DNA of 64,000 bases from Strigops habroptila (taxonomy: Eukaryota; Chordata; Aves; Psittaciformes; Psittacidae): positions 6,065,761 through 6,129,760 of the forward strand of contig NC_044289.2 of assembly GCF_004027225.2 (NCBI RefSeq), given 5' to 3'. Of the stretch, positions 21,945-35,300 are shown piece after piece. Made by a program: the position numbers and the translations under genes. The stretch's first letter is position 1. Each line of letters opens with the position of its first letter. The notes under the pieces were generated by a model. The model saw only the letters and a list, made by a program, of their open reading frames with translations, searched no databases and was not told where the DNA came from.

Positions 21945-22995
21945 GAAAAACTAGTAAAACACTTAAATGAGGTGTGCTGTCATCCTGGCAATACCAGAGA
22001 AGGACAAATCATGGCAACGTGCTGGGGCTTGGCCTATGCCTACAGAGCATCTCTGGATCTGATGGGAAAGCAACAGACAACGCAGCTACTCAAGCCCCAA
22101 GCACAGCAGCTACACCAATGCCAACAACAGACACTGCAGCCACTCCAATCCCGGTGACAGACACTGCAGATAAACCAAATGACCAATCCATGCCAATATC
22201 AGTTGCCCCTATAAGCAAGGGGAAAATCAAACGACAGCCACAAAGAGCAACTCGTGCAGTGAAGAAAGATGAAGACCCAATGCGCACACTAGAGGGGACA
22301 CCATCTGAACTAGTGTTATTACTACAGGAATCAGGAAGAGGAAGAGGTAACTTCTCGACCCCAGACCTCAACCGAGCTGCGGAATATGCGAAAAGATTTC
22401 ACCCGTCTTCCAGGGGAGCACATCATCACCTGGTTGCTCCAGTGCTGGGACAATGGGGCTGACGGTCACAAACTAGAAGGTAGGGAAGCCAAGCAGCTGG
22501 GATCACTTGCTAGGGAAGGAGGAATTGACAAAGCGATTGCAAAAGAGAAATGAGCCCTCAGCCTTTGGAGGCGGCTCCTGGCAGCTGTAAAGGAAAGGTT
22601 TCCCTAAAGGACCATGTAATGAGTCGCTCAGGCAAGTGGACCACAATAGAGAGAGGCATCCAGTTCTTGAGGGAATCAACCATTCTAGAGATGATCTATC
22701 AGAGGCCAGATGCCAGGAATATATCCGTAGATCCAGATGAAGTCGAATGTACATGACCCATGTGGCAGAAACTTACATGGAGTGTGCCGTCATCATATGC
22801 CCACTCATTAGCATCAATGACCTGCTGAGGCAGCACCACCGACAGTGGATGAAGTGACTCATCAACTCCGAGAGTTCAGACAATCTCACCTCTTCCGTCA
22901 TTTCAGCTGTGGAAAAACTCCTGACCCAGGACTTCAAACAATTGAGAGACGATCCATCCTATCTATCCAGCTCCCCACATGTTCCAACCCGTGGC
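21945..22995 (+). pseudogene. ERVL-like gag, frame-shifted and truncated
   Basis: Pieces in different frames fit one gag-like protein: LVKHLNEVCCHPGNTREG near 21950-22010, a Pro/Thr/Ala-rich linker with tandem repeats (22105-22170), a capsid-like stretch with HIITWLLQCWDNGA (about 22410-22460, out of frame with the 21974-22462 frame), then WTTIERGIQFL and DPDEVECT before a stop at 22754-22756. At least one frameshift near 22350 and stops near 22551 and 22756 disable it. No nucleocapsid Cys-His box was found, and the copy ends without pol. Confidence 0.75.
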
Positions 22996-25900
22996 TCAGC
23001 CTGAGCTGAGACTAGGCTTCACATAGTTTTATGAATGAAAAGCACTGAGAAACAGATATGGCAAGACAATTAGGACAATTAGGACAGAGTATCTGCTGCC
23101 ATGTGAGAGTAGCTGCTAGCGTCTACGTTGCAGCTATGTACACTTGAGCAAAAGGAGATCTGAGCCTGGCTTTTCAAAACACCAAAGCCTGGATTACTCT
23201 TGCACCACAGTTAGGTGCTTGAGCACTTACACCTCCCACCTTTCTGCTTTCTTCTTTTTCAGGTGATGTTGCACAACTTGGTTTAGTCTTTCCATGTAAA
23301 AGAGCACACGGAAAAACTGCCCTCACAAGTGCCTCAGTTGTTTTCCCACTCAGGCTGCAATGAGTGGGAAAACACCAGGTATATATATTTCTCAACACCA
23401 GATATATCGTATTTTTTCCTAGCCTCTCAATTTACTGAAAAGCTTAGAAGAAATTCTTCACAAAGAAATGAAATGAAACTACTCTCCCCAGGGAAATTCT
23501 TCCTCTTTAAAAAACAAACTAAGAGGAAGAAGCTTTGTGAAATGAAGCTCTGGGAACTATTCATACGGCTGAGCTTTGCACGGCTATAACTGTCCTAGGG
23601 CTCGCATGTTGAAAATCTCTTTGAATAACATGACAGGTAAGAGTAACGAGGATAGAGGAGAATTACCCTGGCCCATTTTCTTCTGATTGCTGAAACTCAG
23701 TTACTCACTGGGAGGAAACCACAGAAATGGACACGTTTTATAGGGTTAAGCATTAGAAACCTACATAAATGGGCATGTTTTATAAGCTTTGCACTGACAA
23801 CTATTATTGTCACTGCCAATATGTCTTAGAAGCTGGGACAAAGCAGTGGAATGATGGCAGGCTGATGATTTAAGGCATGACAGCGAGGGGCTCAAGAGGG
23901 AGCCTGCTTCTGAGAGGCTAATGGCAGTAGCGACATTCAGCGCATACCGCAGGCTGCAATAACAATGTCTCCCAATGGCACACTGTGTGCTGGGGTGCTG
24001 GGGTTGAAGAAAAGGAGGATGGCTGCACATTCCTGCCCAGAGCAATGCCATGGCACGGAGCTCTAGCTCTTGCCATAGCAGCTCTGGTAGTGATGCCCAT
24101 TGCTCAGTAACTCTCGGTCACTGACGGATTTCAGTGATCCCCCTGATACTGCTGGGACATCTTCCAGCAGAGGCTGGCACCAGGATCTCTAGGTGGGCAG
24201 TGTATTTAGAAGCACGAATGGTGCAAGAGGAATTCTTCATGTTTGTCACCACAACATGGCAGACACACCAAGGTCCTTTTCCAAACAAGACAGAGCCTTT
24301 CCAAGGTATTTAATGGGAAACCTCTCTACCCTGGCTTCCCTCCTGCATACCTGAGGGTATGCAAGCAGCAAACCACAACCAGAGGGAACACTGGTTGTGA
24401 GGAGAAAACAAAGAAATGCGTTGCAGGCTGTGGTGCAGGGAGGCTCTGACGGAGCTGCCTGCACTCTGGTGCCAGCTGCTCACCCAGGACAGGGCAGCTC
24501 CTGCATGATCAACACAGGAAAAAGCCTGCTGCATGGCAGCATGTGGGCTTCTGGAGATGCTGGGAGAGCAGGGTTGCAGCTGGTGAGAATTTCTGAGCTC
24601 AAACTGTGTGGTCCTGATGCCTTGCTGAGGCAGGTTACTGTGGAAGTGCTAAAATATAATGTGCCCATCAAACCATGACTGTCATAGGCCAGGTCCCTGA
24701 GCCCCATGCTCTGCGTTGCACCCTGTCCCCAGGGGACAGACGCCGTTATTTCTGAGCAGCAGAGCAAAGAGCCCGCCTCAGTTATATCAGTGGGATACCA
24801 GTTACTGACTGGCACATAGCTCTCTTATGCATGTATATTTAGACATGCTTCATCTCTTACCCTATAAGCAAGAAAGCTCTAAAAGCATTGACAATTTGTG
24901 GTGAGCCTTCCAACAGTGATGTTACTGCACAGTCCTTATTAGGGCCATCAGAAACATTTTGGTTTACTACTATCTCACTGTGCAACTAATTTGCCTTGTA
25001 AGTTTTCCCTTCTGTATTTTTATTTATTTTCCTAATTTTTTTCTGGTTTTATACTGAAGGTAAGAAAATCAATTGTCTGTTCTATCTCCAGCACCCTCAT
25101 AAAATATCTGTCAACACAAACAAAGGAGAAGTAAGTTCCAGATTTTCTTTCACCATCTTTGCAAAAAGACTGACTGCAGTGATTTTTAGAAGGGGGTTTT
25201 GTTGGGTTTGGGGTTTTTTCCCCCATCTAAACCAGCCAACACAAAAGTCATTCTTAGGTAATATTTAAGGAAATATTTCACTCAAGTTCTGAACACTCTT
25301 GGAATGTTTTCAAAGGAGAAAATGAAGGAAAGTCCACCATTAACAGGCAGTTAGAGAAATTTTCAGATTACTTTCAGTTTCTTACTTATCTTGGCACTCC
25401 ATTAAAATAATTTTATTTGCTGTAGTAACAGAGAGATTGATTAGACTGAAAACTTTATTGTGAGCATGTTTAACATTATATTTACCCCACTTACCAGCTT
25501 TTAATTCAAAGTGAGGCACTAACAATAAAAAATATGAAAGTAATTTCTATGAGGAAGCTTCAATTTTAGCAGCTTTAGTCTAATTACTATAAAGGGGAAC
25601 TCTGGTTTAATCTAATTTTTCTTTGAATTAGAAGACTTCTAATTATTGCTTGAAATCAAGCTTTCTAGCCTTGCAGGAAGCAACACTTTAAAGCTGGGAT
25701 TTTAAAAGAGCCCAAGGAATACATCTATCATTGAAATTCAATGACACTGGCAGCTTAGCTCCCTGCCTCCTTTGAATATCTCAGGGTTTCCTATTCATAA
25801 AACAACATCTGTGAAATTTAGAAAAAAATATTAATTTTGACCCCCTCTGGATTTTAAATGGGCATATTGACCCAAGGCAAACCCATCCTCCACTCCCACA

Positions 25901-28900
25901 AGCTCTTCTTGCACATTCCACTTTCCTGTGAGCAGTTTTCTTTAGTCCTAGGGTTTCTTTATTGCAATCCAATGTTTCTTCAAAGTAGGAAACTTTCAGG
26001 ACCATAGTGGGTGGATTCTCTAATCATTTCCAGAGACAAGAGAGAACTGAGCATCAGCTTTGGTCATGGACCACGTGACGGAGTGGCTGCAGAGCATCAC
26101 TGAAATGTCTGGTCCAGAACATGGCCAAGATGGTAGCACCAAGTGCATGTGCACATGCATGTGCGAGAGCAAGTGAGCCTGGAGCACCTGAACTTACATT
26201 TGTGCTAAAGGCTTAACTGATAACGATAATTTCACACAGGAGGTAAGTCACGCGTGTACTCTGGCAGACACTCCCAATAGCAAACCAGCACTCTCCTTAA
26301 GCTATACTGGTGCTGCTTTGAGACCAGTCCCTAAGACTGTGCTCTGCTTGCCCCTATGAAATTTGCTCAGACAAAGCTTCTGCACTAAAAGTGGAATTTA
26401 TCTTTAATTCTCTCTCCCCTAGAGTTTCCACTGGATTCCCATTACAGACAGAAAATTGGCAACAGTTCAGATTAAACACCAGAGTGAATTTGCTTGGCTC
26501 CAAGGAAGACATTTCTGTGTCGAAAGCTAAATTATGTTGCTGTTTTTCCACCTGTTAATGTGTAGATTATATAATAGAGACAGTTTTCAATATATTTTTT
26601 TTTTCTTCCTATAATTGCATGATGTGGAAGATGTGATCTTCACAGCTTCTGCTTTGCTTCACAGAATAATGCCAATGCTTTTGTTAAAAAGATCAAAAAG
26701 TAATATTTGAAACCATGAGGCCTTTGCTTGCTGCTTACAGAGATGTTTTCAGTGGTAAATCTTACTGAAATTTTAGCCCAAAGCCTTTTTTTCCAGGTTT
26801 AAATCTTTGGCAATACAAGAGCTCAATCCTAAAATTTGGATGGTTGTGGGTAGCGCTGCTGGAAAGCCAGATGTGTGGGTCTCAATTTGCGTGTGTTTCG
26901 GCATGCCTTGATTTCAGGGTAGCCAGCCTGTAACATCTTTTGAAACTCCCAACTTCCTGGGATGGTGTAGTCACAACATTTGAAGACCAGTCCCAATACA
27001 TAATGAAAGAGCAAGTAAAAGTGGCGAGATTCCCAAATCAACAGTCTTGACTTGCAAGTTGATAGTAGGCTGTGCTATAAACAGTGTATGATTATTTCCT
27101 TCAATGGACTCAAGCTACACACGCTGGAGCAGCGTGGATGTCACATACGAGTCCACCAGTGCAGCTGGGCTCTATATTTTCAGACTGCTATTGAATATGC
27201 AATGGCAATTTCTTGTTCCTTTTTAGTCTCTCCTTAAAGTCATAGTTCTTACACAGTAACCTCTGAGACAGGGAGAGAAATATTTTCCCAACAATTACTG
27301 CAGTTGGCTTAGCTGGGCATTTGAAAGCAACAGACATTTAAAAATATACAGTAACAGTAATCTCTAAAAATACTTTATTTTATAAATATTATTTGGGAGA
27401 AAAAGTCCTTGCTCTCTTTATTCAACAGGAAATGCCACACAATTATCTTTATTTTCTTACTGTTTGTAGGATGAATTGAAAATCACTGTTTTAGATGAAT
27501 TTACCAAGCAGCAATTAACATTTAATTTCCTTTAAAAACATAGAAACAAGATTAAAATGCCCATCAGGGGGTCATTTCTCCTTGGTTAAAGTTTAGAAAT
27601 CACCAAAACAGTTGATGTTCAATGCATTAATCAAGAAATAAGAGAATGAAAACTTATGTTTGATATACCAGAAGCAAACTCGGAAGTGGCTCAGAAACTG
27701 TTCTAGTTTATTTTTATTATCAGAGAAATAAGTGTCCTGCAGGTGGGCAGGGTGCCCACAGCCCACGGAAACCAACAGCAGGCTTGCCCCTGAACTGAGT
27801 GGGCCTTGGATGGACTAACATCTGTACGCTCAGCATTCTGTTTCCTTAGATATTAAAGAAAAGAAGGAATACCCATGTGAGAACCTGTGAGATTCAGATT
27901 CTAGTATTAGTTATGATGATCCGTATTAATATATTGTTTATTACTATGATTATCTGACACTAAATTTCTTGTTATCCTGCAAGTCTTTGTCTTGGAGTTG
28001 CCTAGGAAAGGTAAATATTTCTGTGCATACTAGAAACCTTTTATGTCAAAGCCTCAGTGGGGAAATTTAAGAAGGACATTCTATTCTGTTGTCCTTTATT
28101 TAGAAGCCTTACAAAGAGAAAGAATATGAAACTATACTGTAAAAATTCCAGAAAGAAATGTGTCACTACTGAGCATAATGCTGCATTAAGGAAGGTGGCA
28201 CTGCCAGGATAAAAAATGGTATTTTTCAAGGGAATGTATGGCTACACACCCAGCAACGTTTATTTATTTTTAGTGAGAAATATGAATTTTACACCTTCCT
28301 AGTGACCTAGCTAAAAGGATTAAGCAGCAATTACACTCTCCAGGCTTAAAAAGTTCTTAAAGGATGGCTACAGTTGCATTGTGCATAGCAGTAAATGCTA
28401 ATGTCTACATATGCTTATTACCAATCTTGAGTCAATCTGGGTCAAGTCCACATGTGAACACTCACTGATGGCAACAGGCTTTTTGTTGGGGCTGGTCCTC
28501 CCAGTGTATAGTTACAAAGACAAAAATCAGAGCTCAGGCTCAGAGGCAATGCAGAACATTCCTCTCACCTAAGAGAGCTGGGCTGGCACAGAGACAGCCA
28601 AGCGCTCTGTGGCAATGTCCCCATCTTGATGCTGTGGCTTGATGTCCCCATCATTTCAACTGAATGTGACATCAGTTTAGACCAACAAGGACAACTTTCA
28701 GTTTCAGGTCATGCCTTTATATCATGCACTGTAAGTCACTCAGATTTTTACTAACTGAAGCAGAAAAAGAGCTTTTCCATCACCCATGTCCTTCCATGAA
28801 CACAGATGCTTTTGCTGATCGTATTCTATCTTGTACATATGGGCAGAAAGCACTGTGCTTGAACTGGCAGCACACTGGTATGCAGTAAACACATTCAAGC

Positions 28901-28977
28901 CATTCTGATTACTGAATGGTGACTGGACCTATGTTTTAGAGCTGTCCATCTCTGCAGAAGCCTAGAGGTATGCAATC
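22996..28977. other. AT-rich intergenic DNA, no gene seen
   Basis: Open frames are short and unremarkable. No recognisable transposon, RNA gene or CpG island. A CA/TG-alternating patch occurs around 26144-26166. Composition returns sharply to AT-rich after the GC-rich TTLL3 block and the ERV. Conserved non-coding elements cannot be judged without alignment. Confidence 0.5.
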
Positions 28978-29361
28978 AGAGAAGGGAAGGCTCAAGAGAG
29001 ACCTTAGAGTGGCTTTCCAGTGCCTACAGGGGCCGAGAACAAAGCTGGAGAGGGACTTTTTACAAGAGCGTGTAGTGATAGGACAAGGGGGAATAGCTTT
29101 AAACTGACAGAGTGGAGATTAAGTATAAGGATAGGTATAAGGAAGAAGCTCTTCCCTGTGAGGGTGCTGAGGCGCTGGCACAGGGTGCCCAGAGAAGCTG
29201 TGGCTGCCCCATCCCTGGCAGTGTTCAAGGTCAGGTTGGACACAGGGGCTTGGAGCAACCTGCTCTAGTGGAAGGTGTCCCTGCCCGTGGCAGGGGCTGG
29301 AACTGGATGAGCTTTAAGGTCCCTTCTGACCCTATCCATTCCGTGATTCCATAATTCTATG
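28978..29361 (+). repeat. CR1 LINE 3' end
   Basis: It begins GAGAAGGGAAGGCTCAAGAG ([10 protein letters not shown] region), continues through a [22 protein letters not shown]-type segment and ends GTGATTCCATAATTCTATGA, the CR1 terminal repeat. It is 5'-truncated and frame-broken, in sense orientation. Confidence 0.92.
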
Positions 29362-32300
29362 AACAAGTCTCTATTTCTCCTCTGCAGAGATCCTGTACAG
29401 CTCTCTGTGTGTAGGACTGGGACCTCTGTGTACGCAGTGACTACATAGTGGACATAAACATGCAGAAGACTAAAAATGGAGACAGAATTATGACATTGTT
29501 ATTGCATTTTGACTCTTTGCAGATTGTCTGAATAATCTGGAATATGGTCCATTAAAAATGTTCCAGATTGTTCAAAATGCACATGCAGTTGAATAATCAG
29601 TTCATACGTCCAGTTATTTGACTTGTGAGTAGATTGGGTAAAACTTGGCATATTTTTTCCAGCATATGGTTGTACTACTAACTTGTTTGAAAGAAAAAAA
29701 TGACCCAAAATTCTCATAAATAACTGCCCCCAGTTTTTCCTGTCTGCCTAGTTTTGTCTATTTTCCCCGCTAGCAACCAGAGATCCAACAAACTATTGAA
29801 GGCTAAAGGCTGATGTAACTCCTTTTTTAGGGCAGTGATTTCAACAACAGTGACAGTATATGAAGAGCTTTTTTTAAACGAGGAAAGAAGAGCAAACAGC
29901 TAGAAAAACAAAAATGTAAAGTGCTTATGCAAAAATCTGTCATGGACATCTGGACCACCCTTGTCCAGCTCAGGAAATGTAACACCAGTCATGCTTCTAA
30001 GCGAAAAGAATCAATTGCACTTTCTGTTTTCAGAGGATCAAAGGTCACCCTGCCAGCTCTGCATTTCAGGCTGGGCAGTTACTTGCAGAGCTGGAATCTT
30101 AGTGCAGGTCTCTGTCTCCTCTCTGCCCTGCAGCACATCTGTGTCTGCAGGGTCCTCAGCATCCACTCAATCAAGCTGCTGTTATCTGTCATGCTGCAGT
30201 GGTGATGCAGAAAAAGGGAAAGACTGGCACTGAAAGTCACAGAAGTTACCTCTTTCTGTGAAAGCTTGACTCTTAAGCCCGACAACATCACTGTTTACAG
30301 CACGCATACAATTCACTTGAGATAATGAGGTTTGAATCTTGCTTCTGCAAATGCAGAGTATCTCTGCTTTCTCCTTGATGTGTTGGGACATAGCAGTACA
30401 GGGCTCAGATTTATAATCATCTTAATTTTGTAATACCTAAAGTGTCGCTGATGTGATAGACTCTATTTGCTCAAAAGGACTGGCATAACTAAGCAGAGAA
30501 ACAGTCTGATCTAAGATTAGATACTTCTGTAAAAACAAAGCTTTACAAAATAGAAGATGAGGGGAAATTTCCGTATTTATAGTTCAAATACCAAAGAAAT
30601 TTCCCTCCCCAGCACTACTGGGTCTAGACATCTGGTTTTTATGCTTAAAATACAAATGCTGTAACAGCAAACCAGCTCACAACTGCAGGAACTGAAGCTG
30701 TCTAGAAACAAGAATAAAAATTACTTCTCCTCAATGACAAGCAAAAAGCAGGAGGAAAAAGCCTCTTGCAATTAGTGGTGGAAAGTAAAATTAAGTTTTC
30801 AAAATTATTACAGCCATATGTAAGATGGGCTCCCTCACCACTGAGCCACAGGCAAGGCAAAGCACAGTCTGGAGTACTCTTCATACACTGATACCTGAAT
30901 AGCTGGGAGTGATTGGGACTTTTTATGTCATAATGCCCACAGCTATCCCATACAACCACATCAGAACACACCAAGAGAGACCGTGTTCCCTCCATACCTT
31001 ATTCCCCCAATAGAACACCATACAACCCCAGTCCAAAAGCAGTCCCAATCCATCATCACCCATCCGAGTTTACATCCATCTTCTCTCAGATCTTTTTATA
31101 ATGAACTATGCTCTCTCCTGACTTAATCCTCATGAGAGTTATTGACTCATGGTTTCAAATATAACACAGATAATATGAAAAGAATCATCTATTAAAAAAT
31201 ACATATGGCCAAATTCACTGACTAACCTGGACAATGTTCCTTTAAGTTTAAAGCCTCTATTGTGCTAAATACCCAGATGTTAACAATCTCTTCTAGAAGC
31301 TATTGAATTCAGGAAGGACATGTTTTTAGCAATTAGAAAAATAGTAGTACACTTACACATGGCAATATTTAGCAGAGTTTGTTTGGTTAATAGGTCAGCA
31401 GTTTGGGACAGTTGGTGGTTGTTACGGGGCAGCAAGGCGGGTTTGTGCAAGGAGATGTACTGGCAAGTATGCTGAACACCAGGTACCCACGGGGCACTCA
31501 CAGATGAAAGTGGGCTGTATAATCCAAGGCACTCAAAAGACATCCTTTATTCCACCATTTCCTTCTACCTTAAAAAAAAAAAAAAAAAGCATTGAAAACA
31601 TTTTATGATAGGTTTGAATGGTGGCAGGAAAGTGCACATATATAAACCTGAAAAAATGCACACAGTGGAATAATGTTTTGGGTATATAAGAATACTACAT
31701 ATGTAAGGCTTGAACTAAAGTTCATATCCTGAAATACTTTTTGAGTAAAGCAAGAATTAAATAAGTGATTAAGCGCTTTCCTGAACCAGGCACCAGCCTT
31801 GGCTGCTCTTTGCAGACTCCTGTAAAGATTATTCTCGTGCTTTGCAGGAATATAAGATGGAGGGGCTGGTCTCAAGCCATGAGCAGGTGCATACTAGCAC
31901 TGCTTTTAGAGTAGACGTGTCTGCTGCAATGATTTACAATGCATTCCTCACAGTAGCATGAATTTGGCTGGTGGCCTTTGTAATTTATCTTTGCTGATAT
32001 CATTATGTGCCTTGAGAACATTTATCTTCCTAAACATAAAGAGTAAATGATTGTTTTAATGAGGAGAAAACAAGCCTTATTGTAACAGCCCTGGACTAGG
32101 GACCACAGAAAGGCTTAGATTTTTAACACACTCCAATCTGTTTTAACAGCTGCTTATGGTTACTATAGTCACTGAACAAAGATAGGGTTATTTTACCTTT
32201 CTTTACTGATGGCCCAAGTTCCCTCTTATTTTCTCTGTCTTTGCGGAATGGCAGAGGCCATGCTTGGAGCCACAGACCTTTGGAGTCAGCCAGATCTGTG

Positions 32301-35300
32301 CAGTTTTTTGCATGCAGCGGTGCAATTGGCACTTCTTACATTGAAATCTTACACAGAAAACTGGATTACACATAAGGATGCAAAAAAAGGGGCTATATCC
32401 AATCTAAATAAGCCATCCACTGCTCTCAGTGGTGGTTTCCAGTCTTTTAGGATTCATGGACTCCCATGGAGACACTTTCAACATAACCTGCTTTTCTTGG
32501 TTATTTTTTGCAGAACCTCAGAATTAGTTCACAGTCACCACAAGATCCGTGGAAAACATACATTAAATTACACATCTAAAGTATTTATAAGGTGCTAGCA
32601 CCTAAATTCCTACAATCCTAATGGTGAACACTAATAAACCAGAAATCAGACTAGTTATATGATTATGCTTGCTTGTTGTTTCTAAGCCACGTGCCACAGA
32701 AACCAGTCTCAGTATAGACTACATCTGTATGTATAGTAGCTTCTCCTCTAGCAAAAGTCAGAGCCAGCGGCGATTTTGCAATTTGTAAGAATAAAAGCGA
32801 TTTCTTTCCAGATTGTTATTCTTCTCCCTTCCTGAGTATGGGCAGAAACAGAAGAAAGCAGGACCTCCCACTAATCTGTAAAAGCTAAACCCTAGAGGGG
32901 AGTAAAATGAAATTTTAATGAGGAATCAGGGCTTTGGAGGTGTCAAGTGTTGGAGTATGACTGTCCCAGCATTCATGTCACTAGAAGGGAGAATGGAAAT
33001 TAATGCTGGGCTGCTGGGATTGTGAAGGAAGCAGTATAACCACAGAATCAGCACCAGTATTTTTGAATACAGGCCCAGTTTTTGCTTTGGAACAAGAACT
33101 TGGACTCATATGAATTGTGTGAAAATCAATGGGTGCTCAGTATCTGGCAGGATCAAGTCCATGGTGAACAAGAAACTTGGCCCAGATGTGAAACGACACT
33201 TCTTCTGCTTTCCAACCCCATGGTGTAACCACCAGACCACAAACGTCTTTCCCACTTTTTGCTGTTAAGAAGGAAGAGTCAGTTTTCAGGCTTGGAGAAA
33301 TGTGGTGGACTGAGGGCAGGAAGGATCTGTCATTCACAAGAAAACGTGGGCTAGAGTTTCAAGATCTATTTAAATTTTAAATTTCCCTAATGCTGATAGC
33401 GTCTGGGGGCAGAAGAAGGTTCCATCCCCTGTAGTTCTCACTACAGCATGCAGCAAGATCTCTCCTCTGTCAGCCTTTTATAGTGTCTGTAAAAACCAAT
33501 GACACGCTTAATCCCTTCACACTTTGGAAACCAGTGGCACCTTGCACACGATAGAAAGCTGGCTCATTTTGGATTCTTTCTTCTTCCCCTACCCCCAAAA
33601 GGGACCTTAAATGAATGCGCATTCCTGATTAGCATGATGATACAAATCACAGCAAGCCGCTTTCATGTTGGGATGCGAAGCCAGCGCTCCACAGTGCCCT
33701 GCAGTGCACATATTTGCAACAACTTGCAGTGCAATGAAACCAAACAAAGTTGCTTCTGGTGTAACGTGCTATGCAAACTGCTGCAATTACCTCCAAGGAT
33801 GCAGGAGGTTTATCTGCTTCAAACCTTTGCTCTCAGACCTTATAAAGTTAATTATAAAGTGTGCCAAGGGGGAGGCAAGGAGAAACCTTGTTAGCCTTTT
33901 CTTTCTGTGGTTTCCCCCCCTCACTGCATTTACATTGGCCTTGAAGAACCGGGACATTTTGCAGATGGTTTAGGGTCTATAAATTCTTATTTAAATAATC
34001 GCGAGCCAAGTATAACAGGTAGCAGTCCAGACTTCTCTAGAAAGGACAAACCCCAGCTAAGCATGTAAATAATACTCCAGTGCTTTTTAGCATATAAATA
34101 CATACACTGAGCCAGGTGCCCGTTGAAGGTTTATTCACATTTTCCTATTGTTACTCTGTGAAGTGCACCGGGTATGCACCGTATGACTCTGCAGTATTTT
34201 ATTTATGCTACTTCTCAGTGAATAGCACAAAGTAGCAGGCTAAAGGAAGGTGATATTTCCTTCACTGCTCCGCTGTCAGAACGCGCTCATCTCAGGTGGC
34301 TGGTAAAGCCAACCGAAACACCAGCAATCTCTGTCTATATCCACCAGCAGCCTCAAATGGCGAAGTCCAATCACAAAAAGGCAAGAGGAAACCATGTGCT
34401 TGAGATTAGGCTGGCATAAGAAATGAGGGGAAATAAAGGAGAGCAATGCCACGATTTCTTTACTAATGGTGAAGAGTGTGGCAATAATACGGTACATTGC
34501 ACAGCAGGGAACTATTGTTCTATGCTGAAATGAGAGGAACAGGGTACTCACTACTGCACATTATAGCTGGGAGATGTCCTGAGATGGGCACTGATGACAC
34601 CCTTTATTTGTTCAAGCAAAACGTATCATTCCTGGCCCCAGTGTTCCTGTGGGGAAAATAATTCTATCTTCCTTTGGCCATGTTATGAGAGTTCATGAAA
34701 AAAGGCTCTGTACATTGCATTACTGATGAAGAATCCTCTGCACGTATTAATTGTTTTTATTTAAGAGTGAAAGAAATAGAATCTGCAACTTTTTCTTTTT
34801 TTTCTGATAAATTCTAGAATCCTTTCCAGTTTTGTTTGGTTTTTATAGCTTTTTTATATCTTTTTTCTGCCCCCACCTGCCAACTCTGCATCATGGTCCA
34901 CCTGTTGGTGAGTCACAGAGTGTTAAATGTATATAGCTCCCTCCAGAGTTTCCCAGTGAGAATCAATCTTCCTGCCATGAGGGATGCCTAGGTCTTCTCC
35001 CGCAAACCCCCCCAAAGCAGGGATTTATTATTCAATTCCATCTATTCTTGGCTGAGACTTGACAAAAGAAGCTGTAGATTGAAAGTTATTCACAGGCGCT
35101 GAGAAAGATGTTGGCTGTGCCTTTAAACTCTACCCTGACGCAGAACCACATTTTACAAGTGACCATCCCTAGCGGTTGAAATTACCTGGATGAAACCAGA
35201 GTCTGAATGTTAAGAAAGATCTTTTTTAGTATTCTATTTTCACTAACATTTTTGCAGTAGTCTTGTGCCTAAACATACAGGCTATCCTAGAAAGCTGTCA

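Larger units (their letters stand above)
17472..22995 (+). mobile_element. 5' part of an ERVL-like provirus: LTR (split by CR1), PBS, leader, gag
   Basis: The LTR starts TGTCCTGG at 17472, is interrupted by a CR1 from about 17731 to 20790, resumes with a TATA box and ends ACCACGACA at 21135. It is followed by a primer-binding-site-like sequence, a leader and a frame-shifted gag. No protease, RT, integrase or 3' LTR follows; sequence after about 22995 looks like host DNA. Together with the upstream remnant (10567-11871) it makes a pol-LTR / LTR-gag arrangement around TTLL3. Without the CR1 the LTR would be about 600 bp. Confidence 0.82.
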
